In this document: one piece after another, positions 25,408-36,982 of the stretch
Numbering within the stretch: the first letter of the stretch is position 1
Layout of the letters: each line of letters starts with the position of its first letter
Position numbers and translations under genes: made by a program
Notes under the pieces: model-generated
Database searches by the model: none
Told to the model about the DNA's origin: nothing
Seen by the model: only the letters and a program-made list of their open reading frames with translations
Source: Argentina anserina
Taxonomy: Eukaryota > Streptophyta > Magnoliopsida > Rosales > Rosaceae
NCBI RefSeq assembly: GCF_933775445.1
Contig: NC_065877.1
Span: 24,552,001 to 24,616,000, forward strand
Direction: 5' to 3'
Length of the DNA: 64,000 nt

Positions 25408-27426
25408 TGTCACAACTCCGAAATTTCGAAATATAAAAATTCGAACTCGAAGCCATGAAAACTCTAAAACAATCTCAAATATATTGAAATCATCTTATAA
25501 TAACAGTGTATCGAAACTGAGTCCACAGCATGACTCAGTCGACTTGAATAATACATAACCAGTTTATACTTCAGTATTATAACCAATGGAAAGGTAAAAC
25601 TCACTCAATCCTCACCACAAACAGAAAAAAGAAATCTTCAGAGTAAGCCCTCCGAATCTGCTAATCCCCACATGCAGACTTATCCCCTACACCATCGAAT
25701 TGGTGCACCGGAATTGTAAGCACAAACCCGGTAAGCTTTTCATTTCGTATGAGTCAACCAACATTATAACATACATCACATACCAAAGAAATATGAAAGA
25801 TAACATTTAAAGACAAACATACTCATGTGACACTGGACAACCCATCTGTTACCCAATATCATTTAAAAACATGGGTACTCATGAGACACATGTACCCATT
25901 TGTTACCCCTCATGCAGTACATCGACAAACACTGGGCAACACATCGGTTACCCAATATCATTTAAAAATATGTGTAATCATGAGACACTAGGCAACCCAT
26001 ATGTTACCCAAAATCATTTAAAAACATGGGTACTCATGAGACCCAAGTACCCATTTGTTACCCCTCATGCAGTACACCGACATACACTGGGCAACCCATC
26101 TGTTACCCAATATCACTCAAAAACATGGGTACTCATGAGACATAGGCAACCCATTTGTTACCCCTCATGCAGTACACCGACAGGCACTAGGCAACCTATC
26201 TGGTTACCCAAAATCATTTAAAACATGGGTACTCAAGAGACCCAGGTACCCATCTTTTACCCCTCATGCAGTACACCGACAGACATTGGGCATCCCATTT
26301 GTTACTCAATATCACTCAAAAATATGGGTACTCATGAGACGCAGGCAACCCATCTGTTACCCCTCATGTAGTACACCGACAGACAGACTAGAGCTCTAAC
26401 TGAATCGTAACCAACACTCGGCCAAGGCTTGGTTCCAATTACTGCCAACAACGTCCAAATACCAGAAAACGTTTCAATGTTAAAACCAAGTACAATATAA
26501 CAATCAACACATGTTTATTGTACTACAACCAAGTTACTCTTGCACAACAATATAAATATAGTCACCACAATATACTCTCATTTAGAAATAAAATCTGTAA
26601 CATTATATAATATAGCAACCCATATATATATATATATATGTATCGTATTTACCATTTTTGTATACATACACAACACACTATATTATATAAGTGTCACAGT
26701 TCACTCTTTTTAAATAATTCAAACATATAAGTCACCGTCAAGGGTAGACTTGTCATAGTGAGATTTACTCACATTCACCATAGTCTATAATCACTAAAAC
26801 CTTTTAAAATCATTTATTAAAATAGCGTTTCACTTACCCATGAACTGTAGATGATCAAGTTCACGTAATTTAAACCAAAACATATTTTTAAAATAATTTT
26901 TTATAAGTTATTGATGCAATGACTATGTTAACAACTCAAACTAAATTCAATAGTTATAACACTATTTCAATTATGATGATCATCGTGAGGTTTACTCACC
27001 TTATTTCCTGCGTGAAACTTTCACGACACCGAAAGCGATTCCCTCACTCGTTTCGTCGCTAAACAGTACTAATGAACAGTAACAATCCGAATTTCTGATT
27101 TTTCTCCCCTTTTTTTTTCTTTAATTCCCCTACTTATACTATTTTCCAAAAATGTCCAAATACCTTTTAATTCGTAACTTCTTCATACGAACTCTGATTT
27201 AGGCGTGCCATATGTCCACAAATTTGTATTGACGAACTCTACGAGTTTCATGAATGAAGTTTTCTAAGATTCGTAACGGATAAAAAGTCAACTCGTGATC
27301 CGTCACGGTAACGTTTTTGTGTATAAATTGATCGAACACTTTCGTTTTTTCCCTCGTACTATATAATCAGATCACCACCAATTTAAATATCTCTGAACAA
27401 TAATTATAAATTTCCGAGATATTACA
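25408..27426 (-). mobile_element. Solo LTR 2 (Gypsy-like), TSD ACTCT
   Basis: 2019 bp. On the minus strand it begins TGTAATATCTCGG and ends CGGAGTTGTGACA. A perfect 5-bp duplication, ACTCT, flanks it (25403-25407 and 27427-27431). It is the same family as solo LTR 1 in the opposite orientation, and lies inside the CACTA element, cutting the gene-like cargo. Confidence 0.94.
25830..26390 (-). repeat. Tandem array inside solo LTR 2
   Basis: About eight imperfect units with the words GGGTACTCATGAGAC and GGCAACCCATCTGTTACCC, alternating with CCTCATGCAGTACACCGACA. It is a longer, inverted version of the array at 21950-22215. The frame at 25871-26221 merely translates this array. Confidence 0.85.
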
Positions 27427-30055
27427 ACTCTCTCCAAGATGCTCGAGAATCGCATCCTCTCCCCCTCCCCTCCAACATCAACCGCTTCTGGAAGACGTTG
27501 AGGAGCGCCTCAACAAGATCTATAGTTCCACCGAGGACGGATTCAAACTCCACATAGTCCACTTTCACTGCTACACATCGAGTTTTAGTTCAATGCAACT
27601 ATTCTCCCGTTGGGTAAAGATTGATGTCCTCTTTGATATTGAGAATTGATTTTAGTTTAATGTTATTTAGTTTTGGTTTTGGTTTTTACTTCTCACAGCT
27701 CCCTTGCGAGCAATGGGTAATTGGTGAATTGTAAGTGAGTTAAGAGATTTTTTTTTATGTTTACTATGAATTTGATTTTGCCTACTTAATCAACTGGGGT
27801 TTTGTATGTGCTTAGGATCAATAGAAGAACAAAAATTGATCCACGGAAGTGAGCAAAGCTTTGAAGTGTTGTTTCGAAGGTAGTAAAGTAGGTGGTTTAT
27901 GGCTTTATGCATTAGTTTTTAGGCTGTCCTGGGACTTTAATTGTTGTATACATCTATTATAAATTCTTGTTCTATTTGGTACTTAGATTGTTTAAGATGG
28001 GACTAACTAGATCCACTATGTATTACACTGAACATCAATTGTTGTTCTATTGTAATTCTATAATAACTTGTGTCTATTATAAAGTAGACTATTTTTTGTT
28101 TGCATATTTTGTTATGTGTTACCATCTGTTTATTCCGCAGAGAATTGATGCTGCATTGAAATGTGGAGCCACGAAGGCATAATTTGACAATACAGTAAGT
28201 TGTATGTACCTTCTCTTTGGTTATGAAGAATTTCCTGAGTTCTATTTTCAGATCACCTGATTTATTGAGGTTTTGGTGAGGGTTGTGCACTACCAAATGA
28301 TGCCCACACTTCGGTGACTTTATAAGAATATAATATTTCTTATATTGCTTAAAACTATTGATCACTCCTTAATAGAACTTGTACTATTCAAATAAATATC
28401 TCTCTTTCTTTTCATGCAGCTGCTAAATGGCAGCAACTATGCAAGTAGTATTCTCAACGTATGCCTTCTAGTTTACATCATATAATTTCACTAAATGTAA
28501 CAGTCATTGAATTATGCTGATTAGTAGTTATATTCCCTCAGGTACTACAAGAATCAAAGTCGGAAAGCAGCATTTGAGAAGGCTCTAGCTGATCTTACCG
28601 TAAAGTTGAACATGTAGCTGTAACTAGTTGCACATCCTGTAATTTTGGTTTCCTCTATAAAAATCTCTAATTTATAATGAGTTGCTTAAACTGCAAGTAG
28701 AGCATTTTTATTGAAGTTAATTTACATATGCAAAATTCTATCCTTTTTTCTCTTGCCCTTTCTTCTCAGTCATTACATGATTAGGTTATTCATAGAAGGC
28801 ATGTGTAGGGAGGAATAGTATTTATGAGTGTATAAAAGCTTTCACATTGTGTGGCAGAACTAAGTTGGCACATGGTTTGCTATGTGGAAAATACTTTGTT
28901 CCTGTATCAGAGGTATGCATGTTAGAGTAGAACTGTTTCTTTCCTTTAATCTACGCCTGTTCCCCAATTGGCTCACATGGTCTTATGTGTCATCTAGGAA
29001 AAAGATCACACAAATGTTGTCACCCCTAGCTACTACAAATTTGGTAAGCTTTCTGGATAAACAGTCATATTCTTTGTTGTTTATAATTATCATCTATTTT
29101 CACTTTTTCGTGTATATCTTCCCCATTTTATATATTTATTTATCAAAAAGATAAAGGTAATTAAAAAATAAAGACAAGGAGAATCCCTTAGGATGTATGG
29201 AGTTCATATTGATCCATTTTGACTTGTTCTGACTTGTTTTGGCCACACCTTTTACAAATATAGAAACAGGATGGGATACCATCTTGTATGTTCAAGGCTG
29301 TTATAGCTTCCAGTCATTCTGAATTTTCTTCCATGGGACAGCAGGTATTCTTACCATCTCTTTCTAAATACTGCAAGATGGTTTACTTTTGTCTAGTTTA
29401 CAGTATGCTTATATAATGTAGAAGATGATAGAAATGACTTACCTTAGTCGTTTTATCCAGCAGTTGCAATACTTAAATGCTACTGTAAATTCTTTTTTTT
29501 TCTTCCTTTTTTGTCTAGTCTATGTTCTTTCATACTTAGTATTTGCAGATGATGTAATAGAGTTGTTGGAGAAAGACACAACATAGTAATTGAAGGTCAT
29601 TATAGTGCAGTTGATGTTTTAAGCCAATGTATAGATATGATGTATTGAATTGGTTGATTATGATAATGCAATTGGTTTGAATATGATTTTGGTTATAAAA
29701 AGCAAATTGATATTTTTGGCCTCCCACTTTGTTTATAAATGAAAGATGAACGATATTATTCACCAAATTATAAAGCTAAAAAACATTGTATCACCCTACA
29801 ATAACAATGTCAAACTATAAAACCACTATTGTCTTTGTGAAAAAAATTCAATGTACATTTAAGAAAAAAACATTGTCTTCACCAGCATTCAAACAATGGT
29901 TGTTTAAACCCAATCAGTTGTTTGAACTTATTATAGACAATGTTTTTCGTGCATTGTCTGAACTCTATATCAGATAATTGTTCAATAGACAATGGTACAA
30001 CCCTACATCAGACAATGGGCAAAAACCATTGTGAACCTCGATTTTTGGTCTAGTG

Positions 30056-30936
30056 GACCTATCTCTTTGTTAAAACTGGATCATACGGCTTTCCTGGCGG
30101 CAGATGGGCGACCAGTCATTTACAACCTTACATGACACCACCTAATCCGGCTGAATAACACTTCCATGTTGACCAATCTACAATGTTAGAATTTTGCTTC
30201 AACATAGTATGCATGTATGGTTCGACATCAAATTCTTTCAACATCGTCATTTGCCATATCTCTCTTTGGATTGGTATTGACATTGAGGCGTCTCCCAATA
30301 ATAACCATCACTCCAAGAAAACAGACGAGTGAGTATCATTGATCATTGATCAAGTTGTGTCATAACTCGCATTCAACAAGTATTATCGAACCAAATGGTC
30401 TCTCTACACTTTCGTGAAGACCTCGGCCGAGTGACACCATCTACAACATTTGTAGAGTCACCACGTCACTAATAAAGAGTGACTACATGTCCATTTGTCA
30501 GACATCAATCCTTATAGGCATAGTTGCATCATTTAAATCTGATCTCGTCACTTCAATTTATGAGACTATTAGGAACATAATGAGGTACAATGAGACAAAT
30601 CAAGACAAAACCAAGTTGATTAACTTGAACAAACTTGTTCTTCTCTCCCCTAACGACAAGGAGACTGACTCATCAAAAGTGTCTAAACGAGATCGCTTAT
30701 TAATGTCGTTATATAAGCGGACATATGTGGAAGCTCATGCCTTAGTCAAAGACAACATTCAACATCAAATAACACATCATTATCCGCTTGTAGATGCGCG
30801 ATATGGCACATAAAATATGTGGACAATAAACCGTTAACATAATCTGATAACAACCATGCATATCGTTAGATTTGAAACACTAACATGCTAACTGTTACAA
30901 TCGTAACTTCAATGATGATGGTATAGATGGTACCAT
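30056..30936 (-). mobile_element. Probable right part of the decayed Copia element
   Basis: This sequence follows directly on the CACTA target site. On the minus strand, near 30120-30060, a short stretch resembles the start of the Copia integrase core, upstream of the motif at 24.2 kb, so the two pieces read as one element split by CACTA. The rest to 30936 is too decayed to assign. Confidence 0.4.
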
Positions 30937-32244
30937 TGATAGTCACATATTTATGTGACTTTTATTGTGTTAATTATTCCTTTAACTTAGCTATTTTGTT
31001 ATGTTTTTATATTTTTAATTAACTTTATTTGTTTTTATGCATTTTGAAGTGGAATAAAGAAGAAGAGAGAATAAAGAGAGGGAGAAAAAAAAATGAGAGG
31101 ATGAACGGAAGAGAGGGAGAAAAGAGAAAAGAAGAGAGAAAGGAAACAAACAGAGTGGAGGAATAGGGGGAGCCGAACATAAGTCACCTTCAATCTCCTC
31201 AAGCTACAACCCACATCTCCTCAAGATGCTAAAATCTCATCAAGCCTCCACAAGAAAAAGGAAGTTCGGTCTCTTCTCCTTTAATTCATCTCTCATGTAT
31301 TATTTGATGTTTTTATTCAAGATTATGTGTAATTAAATCCCTTGATAGTTAGGGGCTAATCAAAGCTCTAGATATGTCTTCGATTTCAAACTCCGATATA
31401 ATTTTAGATAAGAATTTCTTCACTGATTGTTCATTGATAATTCTATTGCATGTCTCATTGGGTCGATACTTTGATGCATGTTTTAGGGTTTTATTATCTT
31501 GAATATGTATATGACCGACATATCGTTGCATATTCTGTGAGAGATAACAAGTTCTTTGTAGGTACTTATGTGAAGTGATTCCTTAGTAATCTAAGGCTAC
31601 TAACATTGACCTTAGATTCTTTGTTGTTACTCAAACGTTCTTAGAACTTCATGATTTTAATTATTTTGGTCTAGATACCGACATTTCATAGATCAATTAA
31701 TTGAGAATACGGTTAAGTCGATACTGACATATCGCTTAACATGACAAGTAAGAGAACGTAATACGGTTAATGACCTAACAACTCTAATTTAGTTGAGAGT
31801 GCATTAATCTATAATTATTGACATTATTTTGGGGTTATTGAAGCATATCTAGTGGTGGAGAGAAGTTCCTAGCTATTTTTTTCTCATATTTACATCCATA
31901 TTTATTTTTTAATATTCTGTTTTTAGCAGTACTTCTGTCTTATTTATTTTTGTTCACCAATCAAACTAATTCTGAATACCCTCAAAATTTGTGTGCTAGT
32001 CCACCACTGTGTATAGTTAGTGTCTATTGAATTTCGTAATTGTTGGTTGAGTCTAGATTACCTAATTAATTAGGTTTCCGCTCCTAGGTCGAGTCTGCCA
32101 GATTTCTGGTTTACACGTCTGTTTGTGTTTTTAAGTCTTAGTTTCACCAATCCTCTGCAGGTGATGACTCATATTTGTCATTTACTACATTGATAGAATT
32201 GATGTGATAATATGGTATCTTTGTAGGTGCTTTTGCGCCTATCA
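30937..32244. mobile_element. Solo LTR 3, TSD ACCAT
   Basis: 1308 bp, starting TGATAGTCACAT and ending GCGCCTATCA, so the tips form the inverted hexamer TGATAG/CTATCA. A perfect 5-bp duplication, ACCAT, flanks it (30932-30936 and 32245-32249). It contains an A/G-rich stretch near 31040-31150 and no coding region. The tips resemble plant Tat/Athila-type Gypsy LTRs, but the family assignment is tentative and the orientation is not fixed. Confidence 0.9.
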
Positions 32245-32249
32245 ACCAT

Positions 32250-32806
32250 AAAACAAGACATACTACAAGCCGTAGGTTATCATTCGAATCTTTGGTTTAT
32301 CGTTGGAAACATGTTTTTATCAACAACTAATACCGAACCTCTGTTTTACACTTCCTTGAATGGTTCACTGAATTTCCGAACCTCAAGTGCTACCAAATTT
32401 TAGGAGCAAGTAAACATGAGTGTTATAAATCCAATTCCACTGGCATCACTGCCAGAACCAACCGGAAAAGCACCGAACCGGCCAGAATACTCGCCAGAGG
32501 TCAGTGACCACTTGTGTTGAGCGGTTCACCATGTTCCAGGTCTTCAAATGTCCTCAAATTTTATGAGTAGGTATCCTTGGATGTTAGGAATCAATGGCTT
32601 CAAGTAGAACCACAATAGTCCACCTCAAAAGTAGATGAACCGGTCTGCAATATGTAAATCCTGAAATTTTAAGATTTTTCAACTTTTTGTCATTGTTTGG
32701 GTGCTCCATAACATCTAAGTGTTATGGCTTAAGTTTAACAATGATATATGTATCACCCATTCCCATTTCAGGCGGAACAGATCTACTAATTCTTTGATAC
32801 TTGTTG
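32250..32806. other. Decayed repeat-like DNA, no gene
   Basis: Probably a continuation of the sequence that was split by solo LTR 3. No protein domain was recognised. Confidence 0.35.
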
Positions 32807-33030
32807 GTAAGAGGGATCTTGAACTAAGAAATAGATTCTAGAAGCTAAAAAAGGGTATCCTGAGCAATTTCAATAATCAGGTTCAATGATATTCCTGGTA
32901 TAGTAGATGCTATCACACATACAATCATACTCAATTCGATGGAATTTTTTGATCTTAAAGGGGATCTTCTATAATTTCGCACGTGAGAGGTTATTTCTTG
33001 GTTTCGTCCAGTCATTAATAACTTGATTAC
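32807..33030 (-). pseudogene. ndhB: Nuclear plastid DNA: 3' end of ndhB
   Basis: On the minus strand the segment from about 33029 to the TAG at 32847-32845 encodes the C-terminus of the plastid NAD(P)H dehydrogenase subunit 2. Recognisable blocks are [43 protein letters not shown] and the final IAQDTLF. It is followed by about 40 bp resembling the plastid 3' flank. A few residues differ from the usual plastid protein, so the transfer is not recent. It is a fragment only, with no start and no promoter, and hence non-functional. Confidence 0.88.
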
Positions 33031-33226
33031 TGGGAGGTATACAATTTTATTGTAGTACTTTCAATATTATATAAATATGCATATATCTGTTTAGTTTCTC
33101 ATTTTAGGTTTTTTCTTTGTGCATCGACCATTAATTATGTACCAAATATAACAAGAGGATCGAGAATTCATCAGTAGTACTGGAAATAAAATAATATATA
33201 TAGCCATTTTATTAGTGTCATCTTAT

Positions 33227-33628
33227 CAGTTCCCTTCCGGAATGGAGGTCCACTCTGAAATTAAAGAGCGAATTTCTTTATTTAACCAACTTTTCAGTCA
33301 CATGTTCACATCTCAACCGTTCAATATGTAAGTATGGATGCATGACAAAATCATTTGTACGAATTTTCAATCAATTTGGTGATCTTTAAGGGATCAAAAT
33401 TGTATTAAATTGATGAACAAACAGAAATTGTTCAACATGAACTGTTTGTGTATATCACAATTAATAAATCTCAAACGATCATTAAATTGAGTTAAACTTT
33501 GTATAAGTGATCTAGACATTAGGTTCTAAAATATATATAGTAGAGAGGTGCAAATGTGAAAATTTGGTCAAATAAGGAAATCCGCTCTTTAATTTCGGAG
33601 CAGACCTCCTCTCTAGAAAGGAACTGGC
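33227..33628. mobile_element. MITE with long inverted repeats, 8-bp duplication
   Basis: Ends are inverted repeats of about 43 bp. The left reads CAGTTCCCTTCCGGA and contains GAAATTAAAGAGCG; the right reverse-complements to CAGTTCCTTTCTAGA with the same inner motif. CATCTTAT occurs at 33219-33226 and at 33629-33636, two bases outside the right inverted repeat. An 8-bp duplication fits a Mutator-like or hAT MITE. There is no coding region. Confidence 0.75.
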
Positions 33629-33636
33629 CATCTTAT

Positions 33637-34049
33637 TAGAGATGTTTGTAATAAAAACGTTAGAACATGTACGTTGTCAGTGTTTATTAGTGAAAATTTG
33701 ATAAGTGTATTAGAGTCTGGTGTTTTCAAAATTGTATTAGATTCGTCAAGTTCATTTTGAAATTTTGTATTAGAATGGAGCAGTATTTTGAAAATAATTC
33801 ATGCTAATTCTGACTAGTTTGTTAATGCGACTACAAATGTTGGGATAATTTTCCAGATCATATGAGAACATTAACACAAGGATACAAAAAAAAAATGGTG
33901 ATTCGAGAATTAAGTTTAGCAATTGATCGGTTAGTGTATATATACATTTTCTTCCATGGAAACTTGGATGGATAAAAAATTTTAAGCTTAACAACTTAAA
34001 CATGATATCCTTACTGTGTAACTGTGTTATATAACTTGGTACACTTATT
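33637..34049. other. No gene seen
   Basis: AT-rich. It may be the interior of a Helitron ending at 34086, but no left end was identified. Confidence 0.3.
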
Positions 34050-34086
34050 ACAAGACCCGCGCGTTTACGCGCGAGTTAATACCTAG
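34050..34086 (+). mobile_element. Helitron-like 3' end
   Basis: A perfect 6-bp GC hairpin, CGCGCG-TTTA-CGCGCG (about 34059-34074), is followed 8 bp later by CTAG and then T. This is the hallmark of a Helitron 3' terminus. The matching 5' end (TC after A) was not found, so the element length is unknown. Confidence 0.6.
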
Positions 34087-34462
34087 TCTGGGATTATTTA
34101 GTGAATCAAACTTTGGTTGTTTCAGATATGTTGAAATCATGTAATTTTCATGTTTTACACTTACTCATCATCCTCCATATATTTGTAAATTATATTTTTT
34201 TCCAGTGATGACCAATCTTTTAAATATCCGTAATCTGATTATCTTGCTTATCGATCATGACTCATGAGAGAGCTTGTTAATGTGTGATTAGAATTGTACT
34301 AGGTATTTCGTTTATGTTTCTTGCAATGTTGTAACAAAAAAAAAACGGGAGATCAAGGAAAGCTCAAAAATAATAAACTGAGAAACATGGAACAAGGAAT
34401 CGAGAGAGATAAAGGGGGAGGAAAAGAAGAAGCACAGAGTAAGCGACTCGACTATCATCTCA

Positions 34463-34678
34463 TCAATCCCGTTCACACGGTCAGTAGCTGACCGTTAAAT
34501 TCATGTTTAACTATCATTGAATGTAAATTCACATGTTTAACTACCATTGGATGTAAATACAAAGGTGATGAGAATATTTTTAAAATGAAGTTATTTTGTT
34601 TTCAACCCTTGAATTTATATCTAATGGTTGTTGAGCAGGAATTCCATGATCAGCTACTGACCATGTGAACGGGACTGA
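34463..34678. mobile_element. Short MITE with 25-30 bp inverted repeats
   Basis: Left tip TCAATCCCGTTCACA; the right tip reverse-complements to TCAGTCCCGTTCACA. In both, GGTCAGTAGCTGA follows within 15 bp. It is about 216 bp, with an internal imperfect repeat of CATGTTTAACTA(T/C)CATT. The superfamily is unclear, because the short flanking duplication (TCA) is equivocal. Confidence 0.75.
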
Positions 34679-35031
34679 TCATTCATAAAGTTTTGTAAAC
34701 GCTTTTCTACTACCTATATTGTGGTAATTTGCACAACCTTAACTACCCCCTTTGAAATTATCTATTTATATATGCTTAGAATTTTAATGTTAATGAATCT
34801 CATTTCTCGAAAGTGTTGCAAGGTGCAAATTTATTGAGTGCCTAAACGATGTAAGGTTGTGTGATGGTGTCCGAACTAAAAATGACCAAATGAAGATAAG
34901 CTCCACCAAATATCTTCTCTGGAGATGTCAATGATCCCAGATGCCAATACATATGTCCCCATGCCAACATATATTGATAATAAATAAATTAAAAGCCAAA
35001 TAATAAATGTCTGATTGTGCATATAGTCTAC

Positions 35032-35420
35032 CTTCATGAAGATAGTAGTATCACAGTAGGGAATCGTATCAAAGTGATCAAACATGCATATCATGTCACA
35101 CACCCAATGACCCAAATGTATCACCTAATCAGGGGCTAAGGGTAAGTCGGTCCACTAGCCACCAGTTCCGAAATTCCCATAGATCAAAGTTGATTCCTCT
35201 TATATGATGTGGATGCGACTTCACATTTTCAGCCACATGAGCCATGCCTAATGAAACCTCTCTATGAAAGTTGTCCTAGATGTACATGTCATTGCCTCAC
35301 TATTATGAAGCAATAACCTCTCAGATTATCAGATATATAATATAAGCTAAACCTTTGTGCCTTTTCGAAGCCACATTCCTCCATTCATTATGCCTTTGCA
35401 TATGTATTGCCTCGAGCTAG
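35032..35420 (-). pseudogene. O-methyltransferase pseudogene fragment
   Basis: Decayed copy of the second half of exon 1 of a class II O-methyltransferase, in the same orientation as the intact gene at 38.5-39.7 kb. On the minus strand, in shifting frames, are a GFEKA block (about 35375), a VKSHP..IRGINFDL block (about 35200) and a block ending DTIPYCDTTIFMK (35070-35032). That block ends exactly where exon 1 of the intact gene ends (IFMK), and is again followed by a GT donor. There are several stops and frameshifts. No exon 2 was found to the left. Confidence 0.75.
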
Positions 35421-35525
35421 GCCAAGTGCCCAAGTGATTAGGACGGGGTCATTAGCACTAGTGGGACTAGAGTTTGGTGACTTTGGTCCTCACGGTGGAC
35501 TGGCGGAGAGTCGGAGAAGATACTA

Positions 35526-36193
35526 CAGTAAAACCTCGTTAAATTAATATTCGAATAATTAATAATCTTGTTAAAATAATAATTTTTGTCGACTCAAGAC
35601 TAACATGCTAAATTAATATTTCTCTAAATTTATAAGATAATAGATATTTGAGACTTCACATAGACCCCATCAGATATACAAATTAATAATTTATTATTAC
35701 ATATAAATAATTTTATATTTACGAGCTTTATAAAGTATGACTCATTTACTACTTGTTTTTTTCTTGAAAATGATGTCACTTTGAATCCATTATGTTTTTT
35801 TCCTTAACATGATAAAAACTTTTTGTGTGTTTTTCTCTTAGCACAACAATAAATTATATATTCAATGTCATCGATGCCATGCTAAGTTGTTAAATAATGT
35901 AGTACGTCGACCAAAATAATAAATTTGAGAATGTATACATAATAAGAACAATGTGATACATCGAACAAATTAATACATTTAATAATGTTTACGGAATAAA
36001 ATGATCAATGTAGCACATTGTATAAAATACAACCTTTATTTTCTGAAAAAAAATGTTTATTATACTCTGATAAATTAATAACTTATTAAGTTATCAATAA
36101 ATTAATATTTATTAATTTTTCGATATATTACTAACGCACTAAATTAATATTTTTTGCTGGTCCCAAGACTATTAATTTATAGAGGTTTTACTC
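35526..36193. mobile_element. Emigrant-like (pogo/Tc1-mariner) MITE, TSD TA
   Basis: Left tip CAGTAAAACCTCGTTAAATT; the right tip reverse-complements to GAGTAAAACCTCTATAAATT. TA dinucleotides flank both sides (35524-35525 and 36194-36195). These tips match the plant Emigrant/Lemi pogo-like family. The interior is AT-rich and non-coding, 668 bp in all. Confidence 0.88.
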
Positions 36194-36356
36194 TAATTGG
36201 GTTTCCCTACTTTTGTATCAGCGGTTGCGTTGTCTGGAAGACATTTGTGGTAATGAAATAAGACGCCCGAGATTGATCGATGCCCGCTACCGACGCGGTG
36301 AGGCTATTCATACTGTGATTTAACTGAATCTAAAAAGTTGGGTCGACTAACTATCA

Positions 36357-36749
36357 AAGGCGGATCTAAGATTGAAAAATATGGTAGGCTAATTCGTGCA
36401 ATGTTTTTTTGGCCGAAGTCCAAATATTTTTTTAAACATGTTTACACAAGTATGGGTGCATGAGAGAGGAGATAAAGACATGATAGCACAACGAGCTCAA
36501 CTTATGGTCATTTGATCATTCTCATTGTCATTAAACCATATTTTATTAAGAGTGGACAACAAGTAAGAAAATACATTGCTAGAAAAAAAAGCTCAAAAGA
36601 AAACAAAGAAAAAAATGTGGAAAGAAAATAAAGGAGGCTGAGATTCGAATCTAGATTTAGATTGGGTCTCACCATACTCTACCAACTCAACTACAATATC
36701 TTAATTACAACCAACTCAACCCAAGTGGCCACCTAAACAGGTCCGCCAC
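36357..36749. mobile_element. Possible MITE with GGCGGATCT/TCCGCC ends
   Basis: Left end GGCGGATCTAAG and right end GGTCCGCCACT form imperfect inverted ends similar to the element at 48710-49297. No clean target duplication is visible, so the limits are approximate. Confidence 0.4.
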
Positions 36750-36982
36750 TGTTGACTATACACGTCTTTGATTGATGTGCTGTCGAACAACGTATATCGA
36801 TTTATCTAGCTTCCTAATTGCCATCTTCTTTGCTATATTTCTCTGATTAGTGAATGTAGTCGTTTCTTAATAATAGAGTTAGATATACTCAATAATTACT
36901 TATTAGACCTTTGCTCATAAATTTATTTTCAAAGAACATAAATTTATAATGATATAGACAATAACCAAACAATATACAGTAA

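Larger units (their letters stand above)
25030..28640 (+). pseudogene. Captured host-gene fragment inside the CACTA element
   Basis: The parts at 25060-25407 and 27427-27640 are contiguous apart from solo LTR 2. They are codon-rich and GC-rich, unlike their surroundings. One frame contains LSNPKDITSITRAVSKVSHI and FSAFTPY; after a one-base shift near 25360 the next frame reads EAVNTAKAMLAHMYSTL. Past the LTR, again with frame changes, come pieces such as EERLNKIYSSTEDGFKLHI. Further right, short exon-like blocks follow AG dinucleotides at about 27815, 28138, 28420 and 28540. I do not recognise the donor gene. The frame breaks argue for a decayed transduplicate rather than a working gene. Confidence 0.5.
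24623..30055. mobile_element. CACTA (En/Spm) element with gene-like cargo, TSD GAC
   Basis: Terminal inverted repeats: CACTAGGCCAAAA at the left and the reverse complement of CACTAGACCAAAA at the right. The 3-bp target duplication GAC is perfect (24620-24622 and 30056-30058). Both subterminal zones (about 24650-24980 and 29780-30030) are packed with inverted and direct copies of a motif near ACATTGTCTGA, as expected for binding sites of the CACTA accessory protein. No transposase was recognised, so the element is probably non-autonomous. It carries a GC-richer gene-like segment and has itself been hit by solo LTR 2. Without that insertion it would be about 3.4 kb. Confidence 0.93.

Noticed and set aside
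25871..26221. 116-codon forward frame with repeated THETH/CYPSCS words
   Set aside because: It simply translates the tandem array of solo LTR 2.
32807..33030. A functional nuclear ndhB gene
   Set aside because: Only the C-terminal end is present, without start, promoter or transit peptide.
33525..33545. Helitron 5' end (TCTCTACTATATATA on the minus strand)
   Set aside because: It lies inside the inverted-repeat MITE and points the wrong way relative to the Helitron-like 3' end at 34086.
34876..35124. 82-codon reverse frame taken as a membrane protein
   Set aside because: Its first half matches the O-methyltransferase exon-1 end and the remainder is read-through into the intron.
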